Assembly (NCBI GenBank): GCA_003533975.1
Contig: DQCL01000039.1
Location: 1,908-20,421, forward strand
Reading direction: 5' to 3'
DNA length: 18,514 bases
From: Octadecabacter sp.
Lineage (GTDB): Bacteria; Pseudomonadota; Alphaproteobacteria; Rhodobacterales; Rhodobacteraceae
Each line of letters begins with the position of its first letter. The first letter of the stretch is position 1. The position numbers and the translations under genes were made by a program. Of this stretch, positions 1-7,488 are shown piece by piece. The notes beneath the pieces are model-generated. The model was not told the origin of the DNA. It made no database searches and was given only the letters and a program-made list of their open reading frames with translations.

Positions 1-78
1 CCAGTTTTGCCGGACCACTTCACTCCCAACGGGCTCAAAATATGCATCATAATTTTTAAAAATATTCTCAAGCGACAT
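1..78 (-). CDS. Start of an unidentified sixth operon gene (partial, runs off left edge)
   Basis: An ATG at 78 on the minus strand opens a frame that stays open to the window edge. It gives 26 residues beginning MSLENIFKNYDAYFEP. The start lies inside the 3' end of res, overlapping it by 11 bases, a typical translationally coupled arrangement in this already tightly packed operon. No strong Shine-Dalgarno is visible, so coupling would have to supply ribosomes. The fragment is too short to assign a family. It matters because it shows the defence operon does not end with res. It could be a chance open frame, but the acidic/aromatic composition is protein-like. Confidence 0.5.
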   Translation of the reverse strand, partial: MSLENIFKNYDAYFEPVGSEVVRQNW

Positions 79-3000
79 CTTTAACGAGCGCCATCAAATC
101 CGAATAACTGGTTACGACATCATATTTCACCTGATCTTCGTTGATACGTCGGCCAATCTCGTCAAAGAATTTTCGTGCGCATTTGATCTTGGTTTGCTCC
201 AGTTCTCTCATCTTCATCGAGGGCTGGTCAGATTTCGTTTCCGCGACAAAATAGAGATGCTTGATGCCCCCCCCTTTGAACGCGATCGCCCAGTCCGGAT
301 TATAATCGCCCACCGGTGTAGGAATCAGGAAGCCGCGGGGCAGCTTTGAATAAACGATCACCTCGGTGCTGGTGTCGAGGTCCTTGACAAATTCACGCTC
401 AACTTTGGAGTCCACGATCGCGTAGTCATAAACGTGGTTTTTCAGCTTTTCGGTCGCTTTCTTGAAGTCACTGCCGGTTTCTCCTGCCGCAAACAGCTCT
501 GAATCAAATCGATCTTCCAGCGCGTCATAGGTCAGCTTCTCGATAATCGCAGTGGCTTTCTGCTCTTGGATCATATGCGAGGCATCAGCGATGAATTGTT
601 CAGGGTTCTTTGCGAATTCACCAAATTTTGCCACCTGAATACCTCCGAGAACCTCCCCCACGGTTTTCCGGGTCAGATCTGTGTTGTCAGCAATCGCACC
701 GATCAAATCGTAGGACACCCGTGACCGCGCGCTGGTTCCACTTTCTGTGCGCAACTTGCCCTGAATAAAGGCGTCGCCTGCGCGCAGGCTTTCGTCGCTT
801 ACATCGTCAGACAAACTGCCTTCAGTCACCAAGTATTGGAGCGGTGCCACTTGCAAATCCCGTTCCAGTCGGTCGATGCAGCTTTTCACCAGCGCCGCGC
901 TGTCGAAATCGACCTGATAAACCGCCTTGCGATTGATGCGCCGCCATAACTCCTGAAATTCCTTGCGATCAAAATTGCTGTTCAGCCTGTTTTTCTTCGG
1001 CGCGCGACCATCGCTTAGCATGTCGTTTAGGGCGGCACTGTTAAATACCGTATCAATCAAAGCGAAGGCTGCATCTCTATGGGCTTCAAAACCCTCGGGC
1101 AGATCAACCAGTTCTCCGGACTTTCGGGCCTCATGGTAGGCTTCCGTGATGTGGCCATCGTCATCCACGTAGTCGTTCTTGATAAGGAACCGTTCAAGCT
1201 TTTTCGCAAGCGGCTTGTCCAGCACCAGCTCCAGATCGCCTGTCTTTAGGGTCTTGTCCTCGAAGTAGTCGGCGTCCGCCAGTTGAGGCCGGGCAGACAG
1301 GTTTTCGGCAATTTCCTTTTGCAGCCCTGTCACGAACCCTTTGTAGCTCTCGGATGCGATAACGGTAAGCACGTTGATGTCATGAACTGTGGCTGGGTGG
1401 TCCATCCTTTCGCCGTTCAGGTTAACTGCAATCCGTAGACCGCGCCCGACTTCCTGGCGCCGTGAAATAGTGTTCTGGCTTTCATTGTGCTTGAGCATGC
1501 ACATCACGAAGACATTGGGGTTATCCCATCCCTCACGCAGGGCGGAGTGGGAAAAGAGAAACCGTGTGGGCTCATCAAAGGATAGCAGGCGCTCTTTGTC
1601 CTTCAGGATGAGGTCATAGTCACTGGGTTCGGTCGATTGTCCGGCCAATTCTCCCCGCGCAGCCGCTTTCGGGTCCGTCATTCGCCCTTTCTTGTCGATA
1701 GAAAAGTAGCCGCGGTGGGTTTTCCCAACATCGATCCCTTCAATGTGTTTGCGATATTCGACATTCTCCAACGGCAAATCACTCAACAAATCGGCGACCG
1801 CCTGCGCGTATTCTTCCTCGAACACACGGGCGTATTCCCCTTTGTCGTCATCCTGTTCGTAGTCTCGATACTTCACGACCTCGTCGATAAAGAAGAGTGA
1901 CAGAACTTTGACACCACGCGCAAACAACACCTGCTCGCGCTCGAGGTGTGCGGTAATCGTTTCGCGGATCTGAATCCGGCGGATATCACGCTCCGTCACG
2001 TCGCCTGATGCCTCGCCGGCATGCAGGACGTCACCGTTGGTAAAGTGAACCGTATCGTCGCGCGCGTCGATATTGCTGACCGTAAAGCCGCGATAGACTT
2101 CCAGCCCTTTGGACATATCCAAGAGATTGCGCCCCTGTTCCAGCTTGCGTGCTACGCGTTTTATGCCGGATTTGGCTTTTACCTCGATATCAACGAATGC
2201 CACGGGGGCCGAACTGGACGTGTCGATCCGGTGAAGGAAGAGATAGGGATTGGTGCCGCTTAATCCCTTCGTCTCTACGCCATGCACACGTATCTTCTTG
2301 ACCAGCTTTTGACTAAACGCATCCACAGCGTCCAAACGATGCACCTTGTTGTGAACAGTGCGATGGGTCGCGGAATAGCGTAGAATGAACAATGGGTTGA
2401 ACTTCGGAAGTGCCTTCTGCGTTGCCGGCCCCTCCATTTTCTGCGGCTCATCCAAGATCAAGATGGGCCGGTTCTTGGCAATCACGTCAATCGGTTTGCG
2501 CGATTGAAAATCGTCCAACTCATCATAGATCCGTCGGTTATCGGCGCCGGACGCGTTGAACGCCTGCACATTGATGACCATCACGTTGATGCCCGAGTCC
2601 GAAGAAAAGCTCTCCAGCTCGTGCAACCGCTTGGAATTGTAGACGAACGAACGGACTTTCTTGCCGTATTCCTGCTGAAAATGCTCGGCGGTCATCTCGA
2701 TTGACTTTGCCACCCCTTCACGGATCGCCACACTGGGCACCATGATGATGAATTTCGACCAGCCGTAACGCTTGTGCAGCTCGAACATCGTCTTGATGTA
2801 GACATAGGTTTTACCCGTGCCGGTCTCCATCTCGACATCCAGATTGATCCGCGCACCGGGTTTATAGCTGGCAGGCTTTTTCTTGCCTTTGTCATCCGCG
2901 AAATGGGTCAGGCTGTCTGAAACCGGCAGCATCGCAAGCCGTTGAACCTTTGTGATGTTGTCCAGCAATCCATCTTCGGTTAGTTTGATCGCCCCGTTGC

Positions 3001-3151
3001 CAAAGCCCTCAATCTCCATCTGGGATTGGGCTGCGGCCCCGGGATCAACGGTGTATTTCAGTGGATCCTGACGAGGCTGGCCTGTAAAGCAATCGACTAC
3101 GGCCTCTACGGCCTGCGTCTGGTAGAGCTGCGACTTAAACTTGATCTTCAT
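68..3151 (-). CDS. res: Type III restriction enzyme Res subunit (SF2 helicase plus PD-(D/E)XK nuclease)
   Basis: This 1027-residue protein is the ATP-dependent motor and nuclease of a type III restriction enzyme. With Mod it recognises unmodified sites and cleaves some distance away. Visible motifs: Walker A METGTGKT at 108-115; DEPQ at 234-237, the DEPQ variant of motif II; SAT at 260-262; SHSALREGWDNPNVF at 534-548; and motif VI RRQEVGRGLR at 564-573. The C-terminal nuclease shows PD at 952-953 and E971-x-K973, the PD-(D/E)XK triad, so the subunit looks catalytically intact. Length is close to known Res proteins of roughly 970-1000 residues. The ATG at 3151 follows a purine-rich stretch, with a 61-base gap from the upstream gene stop. 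The methyltransferase partner lies two genes upstream. Confidence 0.95.
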   Translation of the reverse strand: MKIKFKSQLYQTQAVEAVVDCFTGQPRQDPLKYTVDPGAAAQSQMEIEGFGNGAIKLTEDGLLDNITKVQRLAMLPVSDSLTHFADDKGKKKPASYKPGARINLDVEMETGTGKTYVYIKTMFELHKRYGWSKFIIMVPSVAIREGVAKSIEMTAEHFQQEYGKKVRSFVYNSKRLHELESFSSDSGINVMVINVQAFNASGADNRRIYDELDDFQSRKPIDVIAKNRPILILDEPQKMEGPATQKALPKFNPLFILRYSATHRTVHNKVHRLDAVDAFSQKLVKKIRVHGVETKGLSGTNPYLFLHRIDTSSSAPVAFVDIEVKAKSGIKRVARKLEQGRNLLDMSKGLEVYRGFTVSNIDARDDTVHFTNGDVLHAGEASGDVTERDIRRIQIRETITAHLEREQVLFARGVKVLSLFFIDEVVKYRDYEQDDDKGEYARVFEEEYAQAVADLLSDLPLENVEYRKHIEGIDVGKTHRGYFSIDKKGRMTDPKAAARGELAGQSTEPSDYDLILKDKERLLSFDEPTRFLFSHSALREGWDNPNVFVMCMLKHNESQNTISRRQEVGRGLRIAVNLNGERMDHPATVHDINVLTVIASESYKGFVTGLQKEIAENLSARPQLADADYFEDKTLKTGDLELVLDKPLAKKLERFLIKNDYVDDDGHITEAYHEARKSGELVDLPEGFEAHRDAAFALIDTVFNSAALNDMLSDGRAPKKNRLNSNFDRKEFQELWRRINRKAVYQVDFDSAALVKSCIDRLERDLQVAPLQYLVTEGSLSDDVSDESLRAGDAFIQGKLRTESGTSARSRVSYDLIGAIADNTDLTRKTVGEVLGGIQVAKFGEFAKNPEQFIADASHMIQEQKATAIIEKLTYDALEDRFDSELFAAGETGSDFKKATEKLKNHVYDYAIVDSKVEREFVKDLDTSTEVIVYSKLPRGFLIPTPVGDYNPDWAIAFKGGGIKHLYFVAETKSDQPSMKMRELEQTKIKCARKFFDEIGRRINEDQVKYDVVTSYSDLMALVKDVA

Positions 3152-3175
3152 GGCAGTCTCTTTCTTAAACCCAGC

Positions 3176-3199
3176 GTTTCTCTCTTAGTTTCTCTCTTA
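3176..3199. repeat. 12-bp unit tandemly duplicated between the AlbA_2 gene and res
   Basis: The unit GTTTCTCTCTTA occurs twice head to tail in the only noticeable gap within the operon. On the coding strand this is a purine-rich TAAGAGAGAAAC repeat about 25 bases upstream of the res start codon. It may influence translation initiation of res or simply be replication slippage. The repeat is seen directly; any function is inference. Confidence 0.7.
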
Positions 3200-3212
3200 G
3201 AATGTTCGCGTT

Positions 3213-4868
3213 TCATTCGCGTGCCTTCCATTCCGGCGCCGCTTTCGACCCGGCGTTAAAGATCCGCCCCGCTGCACGTAACTTGGTGAGAATATTGCCT
3301 ATTTTACTTTTTTTCTGCGTATTATCTAGTGCATCGCTCAGCTTGTTCCAAAGAAGCTCATCAATTTCCTTTCTTGATGCACTGCCGAACTTACTTAGAT
3401 ATTGAAGCACCAGGTCCGCATAATGCTGATCGTCAAAGGCACGGGTCTTGATGTATTCCGCCTGCTTGGATGAGGCCGCAGCGACCGCAGCCGACACCCG
3501 GAACCGTGGTTTGCGGCCCTCAACCAGCCCCTTGCGTTTAAGCGCCTGTATAGCACTATACGGCACTTCAAGCCCCTTCTGCACGCGGTCCAGCGCCAAC
3601 ACGTCAACCAGTTGCAAACCGCCATTTTCCATCAGCACGCGGGTATAGGCGGGATCAACAACCCCGCCATAGATCGTCATCTCGACTGCATCATCCGACA
3701 CTTCGTAATCCGGCATCGGCAGATAGCGCCTGCGCTGCGTCTCATACATCTGCTGGATCCCGTATCCCATCTGGTCGATCATATTCAGCTCGACCATCGC
3801 CTGCACCAGATAGGGGTTGCGATAGCCACGGGGTGACTTGTCACCGCGCACATAATCTTCGGGCGCGCCCTCAAAAAACCGGCCTGCGTTCTCGAACACC
3901 AGCCGGTCTGGCTTCTCGGTGACGATAACCCGTTGGTTCAGGCGGTAATCCTGATGGGCGATGCAGTTGTGAAGGGCCTCCAACACAACCTTCTGGTCGT
4001 ATTTCGATACCTCATGCGGCAACAGCTCATCATCGGGCAACAGGCGCAGTTGGATGTTGCGGATGCGTTGATATAGCTGTGATGTCGCCAACAGAAACGG
4101 CGGGCCGAAATGCTCATAGGCATTTTCCTGCCCCACCAGCTTCCATGTGATCTGTGCGGGATGCGGCGACAACAGATAGGCGCGCTCCGCGCGACCCAAT
4201 AACAGCAAGGCCGCGCGGGTGACCTGACCGCGTTGGGTTACCTTGGCGCGGTCCAGCAAGGTGGCCACGGACCAGCTGCGCACTTCTTCGGGGGAAATAC
4301 GGTTCTGGTGTTTCAGGGCAAAATCGCTGCGTGCGCGCTCAACGGCCACCGGGTCCAGGTCATCCAACGTCGCCCCTTCGACCAGTTGCGCGCTCCAATC
4401 TGTTTGCAACGTCTGGGCGCGTATTTCGTCCAGCTTAGCAAGGTTCAGTGGCGACAGGCTCTCGCCGGAACGTGCATAGTAATGCCCTTGCCATGCAATC
4501 GGGATACCGCGTGGGGCGGGCGGAATTTCCATCATCACAATGCGTTTTCCGTCGATCTCCAACTCATGGATTTGACGGAATGTCGTCGCCGGGTCTGCCC
4601 CTTCCGCAATCTGTTGCTTCAGGCTTTGCAGCCGACCCGGCTCAGGACGGTAGGTCGTGCCGACAACCGTTCTGCTGGCATCACTCACACCAAAGACCAG
4701 CCAACCACCATCGGCGTCCTTCAAATTCGCTTCGTTGGACAGGGCCGAGAAATACTTGCCGATTGTGCTGGTCGAATAGCTGTCAGTCGCCTCCTTGAAT
4801 TCGACCACCTCGTTTTCCCAGGTGTCGATCAATTCGGTCAGCTTGAGGCGCAGCGCGTCGGGGGTCAT
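3213..4868 (-). CDS. Schlafen/AlbA_2 domain protein with RecG-C-like ATPase fold and C-terminal winged helix
   Basis: The protein has 551 residues. The N-terminus carries the Schlafen AlbA_2 signature: VEFKEA at 22-27 and GGWLVFGV at 54-61. A middle region resembles the HATPase_c_4 domain often fused to AlbA_2 (ALHNCIAHQDY at 298-308, RNPYLVQAM at 350-358, GYGIQQM at 368-374). The last 60 residues or so look like a winged-helix DNA-binding domain. Such proteins are usually annotated as putative transcriptional regulators or RNA/DNA-binding ATPases; bacterial biochemistry is thin. Its ATG shares the A of the mod stop codon (TGATG), so it is translationally coupled to mod. Its place between mod and res suggests it modulates restriction, either as a regulator of res expression or as an additional nucleic-acid-binding effector. 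It lacks the motifs of a restriction specificity subunit. Confidence 0.85.
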   Translation of the reverse strand: MTPDALRLKLTELIDTWENEVVEFKEATDSYSTSTIGKYFSALSNEANLKDADGGWLVFGVSDASRTVVGTTYRPEPGRLQSLKQQIAEGADPATTFRQIHELEIDGKRIVMMEIPPAPRGIPIAWQGHYYARSGESLSPLNLAKLDEIRAQTLQTDWSAQLVEGATLDDLDPVAVERARSDFALKHQNRISPEEVRSWSVATLLDRAKVTQRGQVTRAALLLLGRAERAYLLSPHPAQITWKLVGQENAYEHFGPPFLLATSQLYQRIRNIQLRLLPDDELLPHEVSKYDQKVVLEALHNCIAHQDYRLNQRVIVTEKPDRLVFENAGRFFEGAPEDYVRGDKSPRGYRNPYLVQAMVELNMIDQMGYGIQQMYETQRRRYLPMPDYEVSDDAVEMTIYGGVVDPAYTRVLMENGGLQLVDVLALDRVQKGLEVPYSAIQALKRKGLVEGRKPRFRVSAAVAAASSKQAEYIKTRAFDDQHYADLVLQYLSKFGSASRKEIDELLWNKLSDALDNTQKKSKIGNILTKLRAAGRIFNAGSKAAPEWKARE

Positions 4869-6802
4869 CAGATTGCTTTTACGTCGGTGTCGGGTGAGAG
4901 GGACTTGAAAATCTGCTTCACGTTGATCTTGGTGGCGTCATCCTTAAAGCCTGTATCCTTAAACACCACGCGCATGGGGGCGCGAGCGGCGAGGTCTTTG
5001 ACCAGTGTTTCGTCCACGCCGTTGTCAAAACAGGCGGCAAGGGCGGTGCCGGCGACAAAGAACACGGTTTTGTTGTGGATCGTCTCGCGGGTGATGGGCA
5101 GGGTCAGGTCAACGCCCCAGTCCAGCAACACCTGAAACAACAGGTCTTCGGGCGTGCGGTCGGGTTTGATGTTGTCCACGCGGGCCAGCAGGTCGGCCTG
5201 CGTGGTGGCATCGGGGGTGTAATAGACATCGGCCATGTTGGAGCTGTCGATTTTCAGCACGCGAAAGCCGACGTCCTTGTTCCAGTCGGGGTGGGTCTCC
5301 CCTTCGAGGATTTTTGCGCCTGCGCGGCGGATGCGTTCTTTCGTAATTTCTGAAACAAATAGCGGGAATCCATGTTCTTGACAGAACTTCGCGGCCACCT
5401 TCGAACTTAGGCCCGTTTCGTCTAGCTTTTCGGGAATCTGGACTTGTATGAATGAACGACGACCGCCGTCGATCGCATTCTGCTGAACTACAGCTTGTGC
5501 GGTTGAGCCTGAACCAGCAAAAAAGTCCAACACTATGCCCGCCCGATCCTCAAACGTGATCAATTCAACTAATTTCCTGACCAATTCAGATGGCTTGGCA
5601 AAAGGAAAAACTTGAGTGTTTCCCAGAATGTCAAGAATTTCGTTCGTTCCATGCTGACCATAAACTCCATCAATGATCGAAAAAAACTTCGACGCTCTCG
5701 TTTCACCATCAGGAGCTTTTAGATACTGTTTCGATGAAAGTGACCACGCCCCATCCTTCAGCTTCTGGAAATATACTTCACCTGCGGAAACCGCTTGCTC
5801 CATACGGTCCTTGCTCCACCTCCACTGACGTTTGGGCCATACTTCGGAGCCATCCGGAGCCGTCACCGAAAACCTTAAATTGGGTCGATCTTCAAAGCTC
5901 TTCATCGCTTCAAGAGGATGTGTCCGAAATGGTCCTTTCTCTTCAAAATGCTCGTCTTGAATCTTATAGTATCTCTCAATTTGGGCATCTGTCAGTGGAA
6001 CATAGAGATTCGCAACTGCCCCGATATCGCGAGCATACATCAAGACATATTCATGGATGGAAACGAGGTGCTTCTCCTTAGCTCCCCCGCCGTATCGCTT
6101 TTTCCAAATTATATTGTCTATGAAATTTTCAGCGCCGAAAACGTCGTCACATATTTTCCGAAGGTTGTGAGTTTCATTATCATCTATGCTGATCATTATA
6201 ATGCCGTCAGCTTGCATTAGATTTTTAGCGAGGCCAATTCTTGAGCGCATCATTGAAAGCCAGTCCGAATGCATACGGCCATTCGCCTGTGTATTCGCAA
6301 CCAGCCTGTTCCCTGCCTCGTCCTTCTGGTTCGACCGCTCCAGAAACTCCGCCGAGCTTTCGGAAAAATCATCGTCATACACAAAATCATTCCCCGTATT
6401 ATACGGCGGGTCGATATAGATCATCTTGACCTTGCCCAGATAGGTCTCTTGCAGCAGCTTGAGCGCCTCAAGGTTGTCGCCCTCGATGAACAGGTTCTGC
6501 GTGGTGTCAAAATCCACGCTCTCCTCGCGCACGGGGCGCAGGGTTTTGGCAATTGGTGCATTGGCGGTGATCAGCGCCTGCCGCTTGCCCGGCCAGTCCA
6601 GGTGATAGCGTTCCTGCGGCCCCTCCACGATGCTGTCCGACAATTCCTGTCGCAGCTGGTCAAAATCCACCTTCAGCGTCGGCGCACCATCCTCGCCCGC
6701 TGCTTCGGTCACGCAGCCGGGGAACAGGGCGCGGATCTTGGCGATGTTATCCTGGGTCAGGTCGGGGCTGTGCATTTTCAGCTTTTCAATCTCGTCTGTC
6801 AT
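4868..6802 (-). CDS. mod: Type III site-specific DNA adenine methyltransferase, Mod subunit
   Basis: A 644-residue beta-class N6-adenine methyltransferase that transfers a methyl group from S-adenosylmethionine to adenine and supplies target recognition for the Mod-Res complex. The catalytic motif DPPYNTGND is at 131-139, and the SAM-binding motif DFFAGSGST is at 426-434. The order catalytic motif, then target-recognition region, then FxGxG motif is that of type III Mod proteins, and the length is essentially that of EcoP15I-type Mod. The start overlaps the DUF4391 stop by 4 bases and is preceded by AAGGGG six bases upstream. Roughly residues 147-487 are encoded by DNA noticeably richer in A and T than the flanks, as expected if the recognition domain was acquired by recombination. 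All key residues look intact. Confidence 0.96.
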   Translation of the reverse strand: MTDEIEKLKMHSPDLTQDNIAKIRALFPGCVTEAAGEDGAPTLKVDFDQLRQELSDSIVEGPQERYHLDWPGKRQALITANAPIAKTLRPVREESVDFDTTQNLFIEGDNLEALKLLQETYLGKVKMIYIDPPYNTGNDFVYDDDFSESSAEFLERSNQKDEAGNRLVANTQANGRMHSDWLSMMRSRIGLAKNLMQADGIIMISIDDNETHNLRKICDDVFGAENFIDNIIWKKRYGGGAKEKHLVSIHEYVLMYARDIGAVANLYVPLTDAQIERYYKIQDEHFEEKGPFRTHPLEAMKSFEDRPNLRFSVTAPDGSEVWPKRQWRWSKDRMEQAVSAGEVYFQKLKDGAWSLSSKQYLKAPDGETRASKFFSIIDGVYGQHGTNEILDILGNTQVFPFAKPSELVRKLVELITFEDRAGIVLDFFAGSGSTAQAVVQQNAIDGGRRSFIQVQIPEKLDETGLSSKVAAKFCQEHGFPLFVSEITKERIRRAGAKILEGETHPDWNKDVGFRVLKIDSSNMADVYYTPDATTQADLLARVDNIKPDRTPEDLLFQVLLDWGVDLTLPITRETIHNKTVFFVAGTALAACFDNGVDETLVKDLAARAPMRVVFKDTGFKDDATKINVKQIFKSLSPDTDVKAI

Positions 6803-7488
6803 GGTGTCCCCTTATCGCCCCTGTTCGGGGTCTTCATATGCTCAAATTCCGCCTGCGCCTCGGCCAGTTGGCCATGCAGCGTCACTTTGATATTAAACTG
6901 GTTTTCTCGCTTCAGCTTTGATTGAAGCTGCGCAATCTCACGCTCTTTTGCCTTGATTTTCGCGCCACGCGCAAGGCGGGCTTCCACACCTTCGCCCGCG
7001 ACAGGGGAGAAAGGCATCAAAGGCGATAACATTCCCTCGTAAAGCGCGCCTAGCGTCACCGCCACTGGGAGAGGGCTGCGCGGTGTCTCACGCCCAGCCC
7101 AAGCCCCGCGCATGTGGTCCGACACCACCCATTTCCCCGTGGCTGCATCCGACGGGCGTTTGAACGCGGCGGCGGCTTGTATCCGCTCCCCCGCCAGCAG
7201 TTCAAACATCACAGGGAAGGGAATGGCGCGATCAATGGCGCGCAAGATGTCGTCGTGCAGGCTGTCACCCTTAAGCGTCAGGCGGAACACCTGAATTTCC
7301 GGCACAGCGGAGGTGGCTGGCAGGTTCAACGTTTCAGGTGCCAGCTTGTGCGCCCAGATGATCTGATTCACCTCGCGCACAAAGCGTTCGCGCAGGGCCG
7401 TGCTGACCTTGGCCTCGTCATATATTCGGGTTTTCGGGATCACCCGTTTCAGCGCCGTCTGGGGTGGGTATTGATAGAGAGCAGTCAT
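6799..7488 (-). CDS. DUF4391 family protein
   Basis: The protein has 229 residues. The N-terminus (PPQTALKRVIPKTRIYDEA and, further on, the IIWAHKLAPETLNLP segment near 43-57) matches my memory of DUF4391, a family regularly found beside type III-like methyltransferases and helicases. No catalytic motif is recognisable. Residues from about 170 onward are highly charged and rich in K, E, R and Q, predicting a coiled coil that could mediate complex formation with the helicase or Mod. The start ATG overlaps the helicase stop (ATGA) and the stop overlaps the mod start (ATGA), so it is coupled on both sides, and its stoichiometry is probably tied to those partners. Molecular function is unknown. 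Confidence 0.85.
   Translation of the reverse strand: MTALYQYPPQTALKRVIPKTRIYDEAKVSTALRERFVREVNQIIWAHKLAPETLNLPATSAVPEIQVFRLTLKGDSLHDDILRAIDRAIPFPVMFELLAGERIQAAAAFKRPSDAATGKWVVSDHMRGAWAGRETPRSPLPVAVTLGALYEGMLSPLMPFSPVAGEGVEARLARGAKIKAKEREIAQLQSKLKRENQFNIKVTLHGQLAEAQAEFEHMKTPNRGDKGTP

Noticed and set aside
4233..5135. 300-codon plus-strand open frame spanning the AlbA_2 and mod 3' ends
   Set aside because: It is antisense to two motif-bearing genes, crosses their junction, and its composition is that of a reverse-complement shadow.
6269..6925. 218-codon plus-strand open frame
   Set aside because: Antisense to mod and DUF4391, with no ribosome site or motif.
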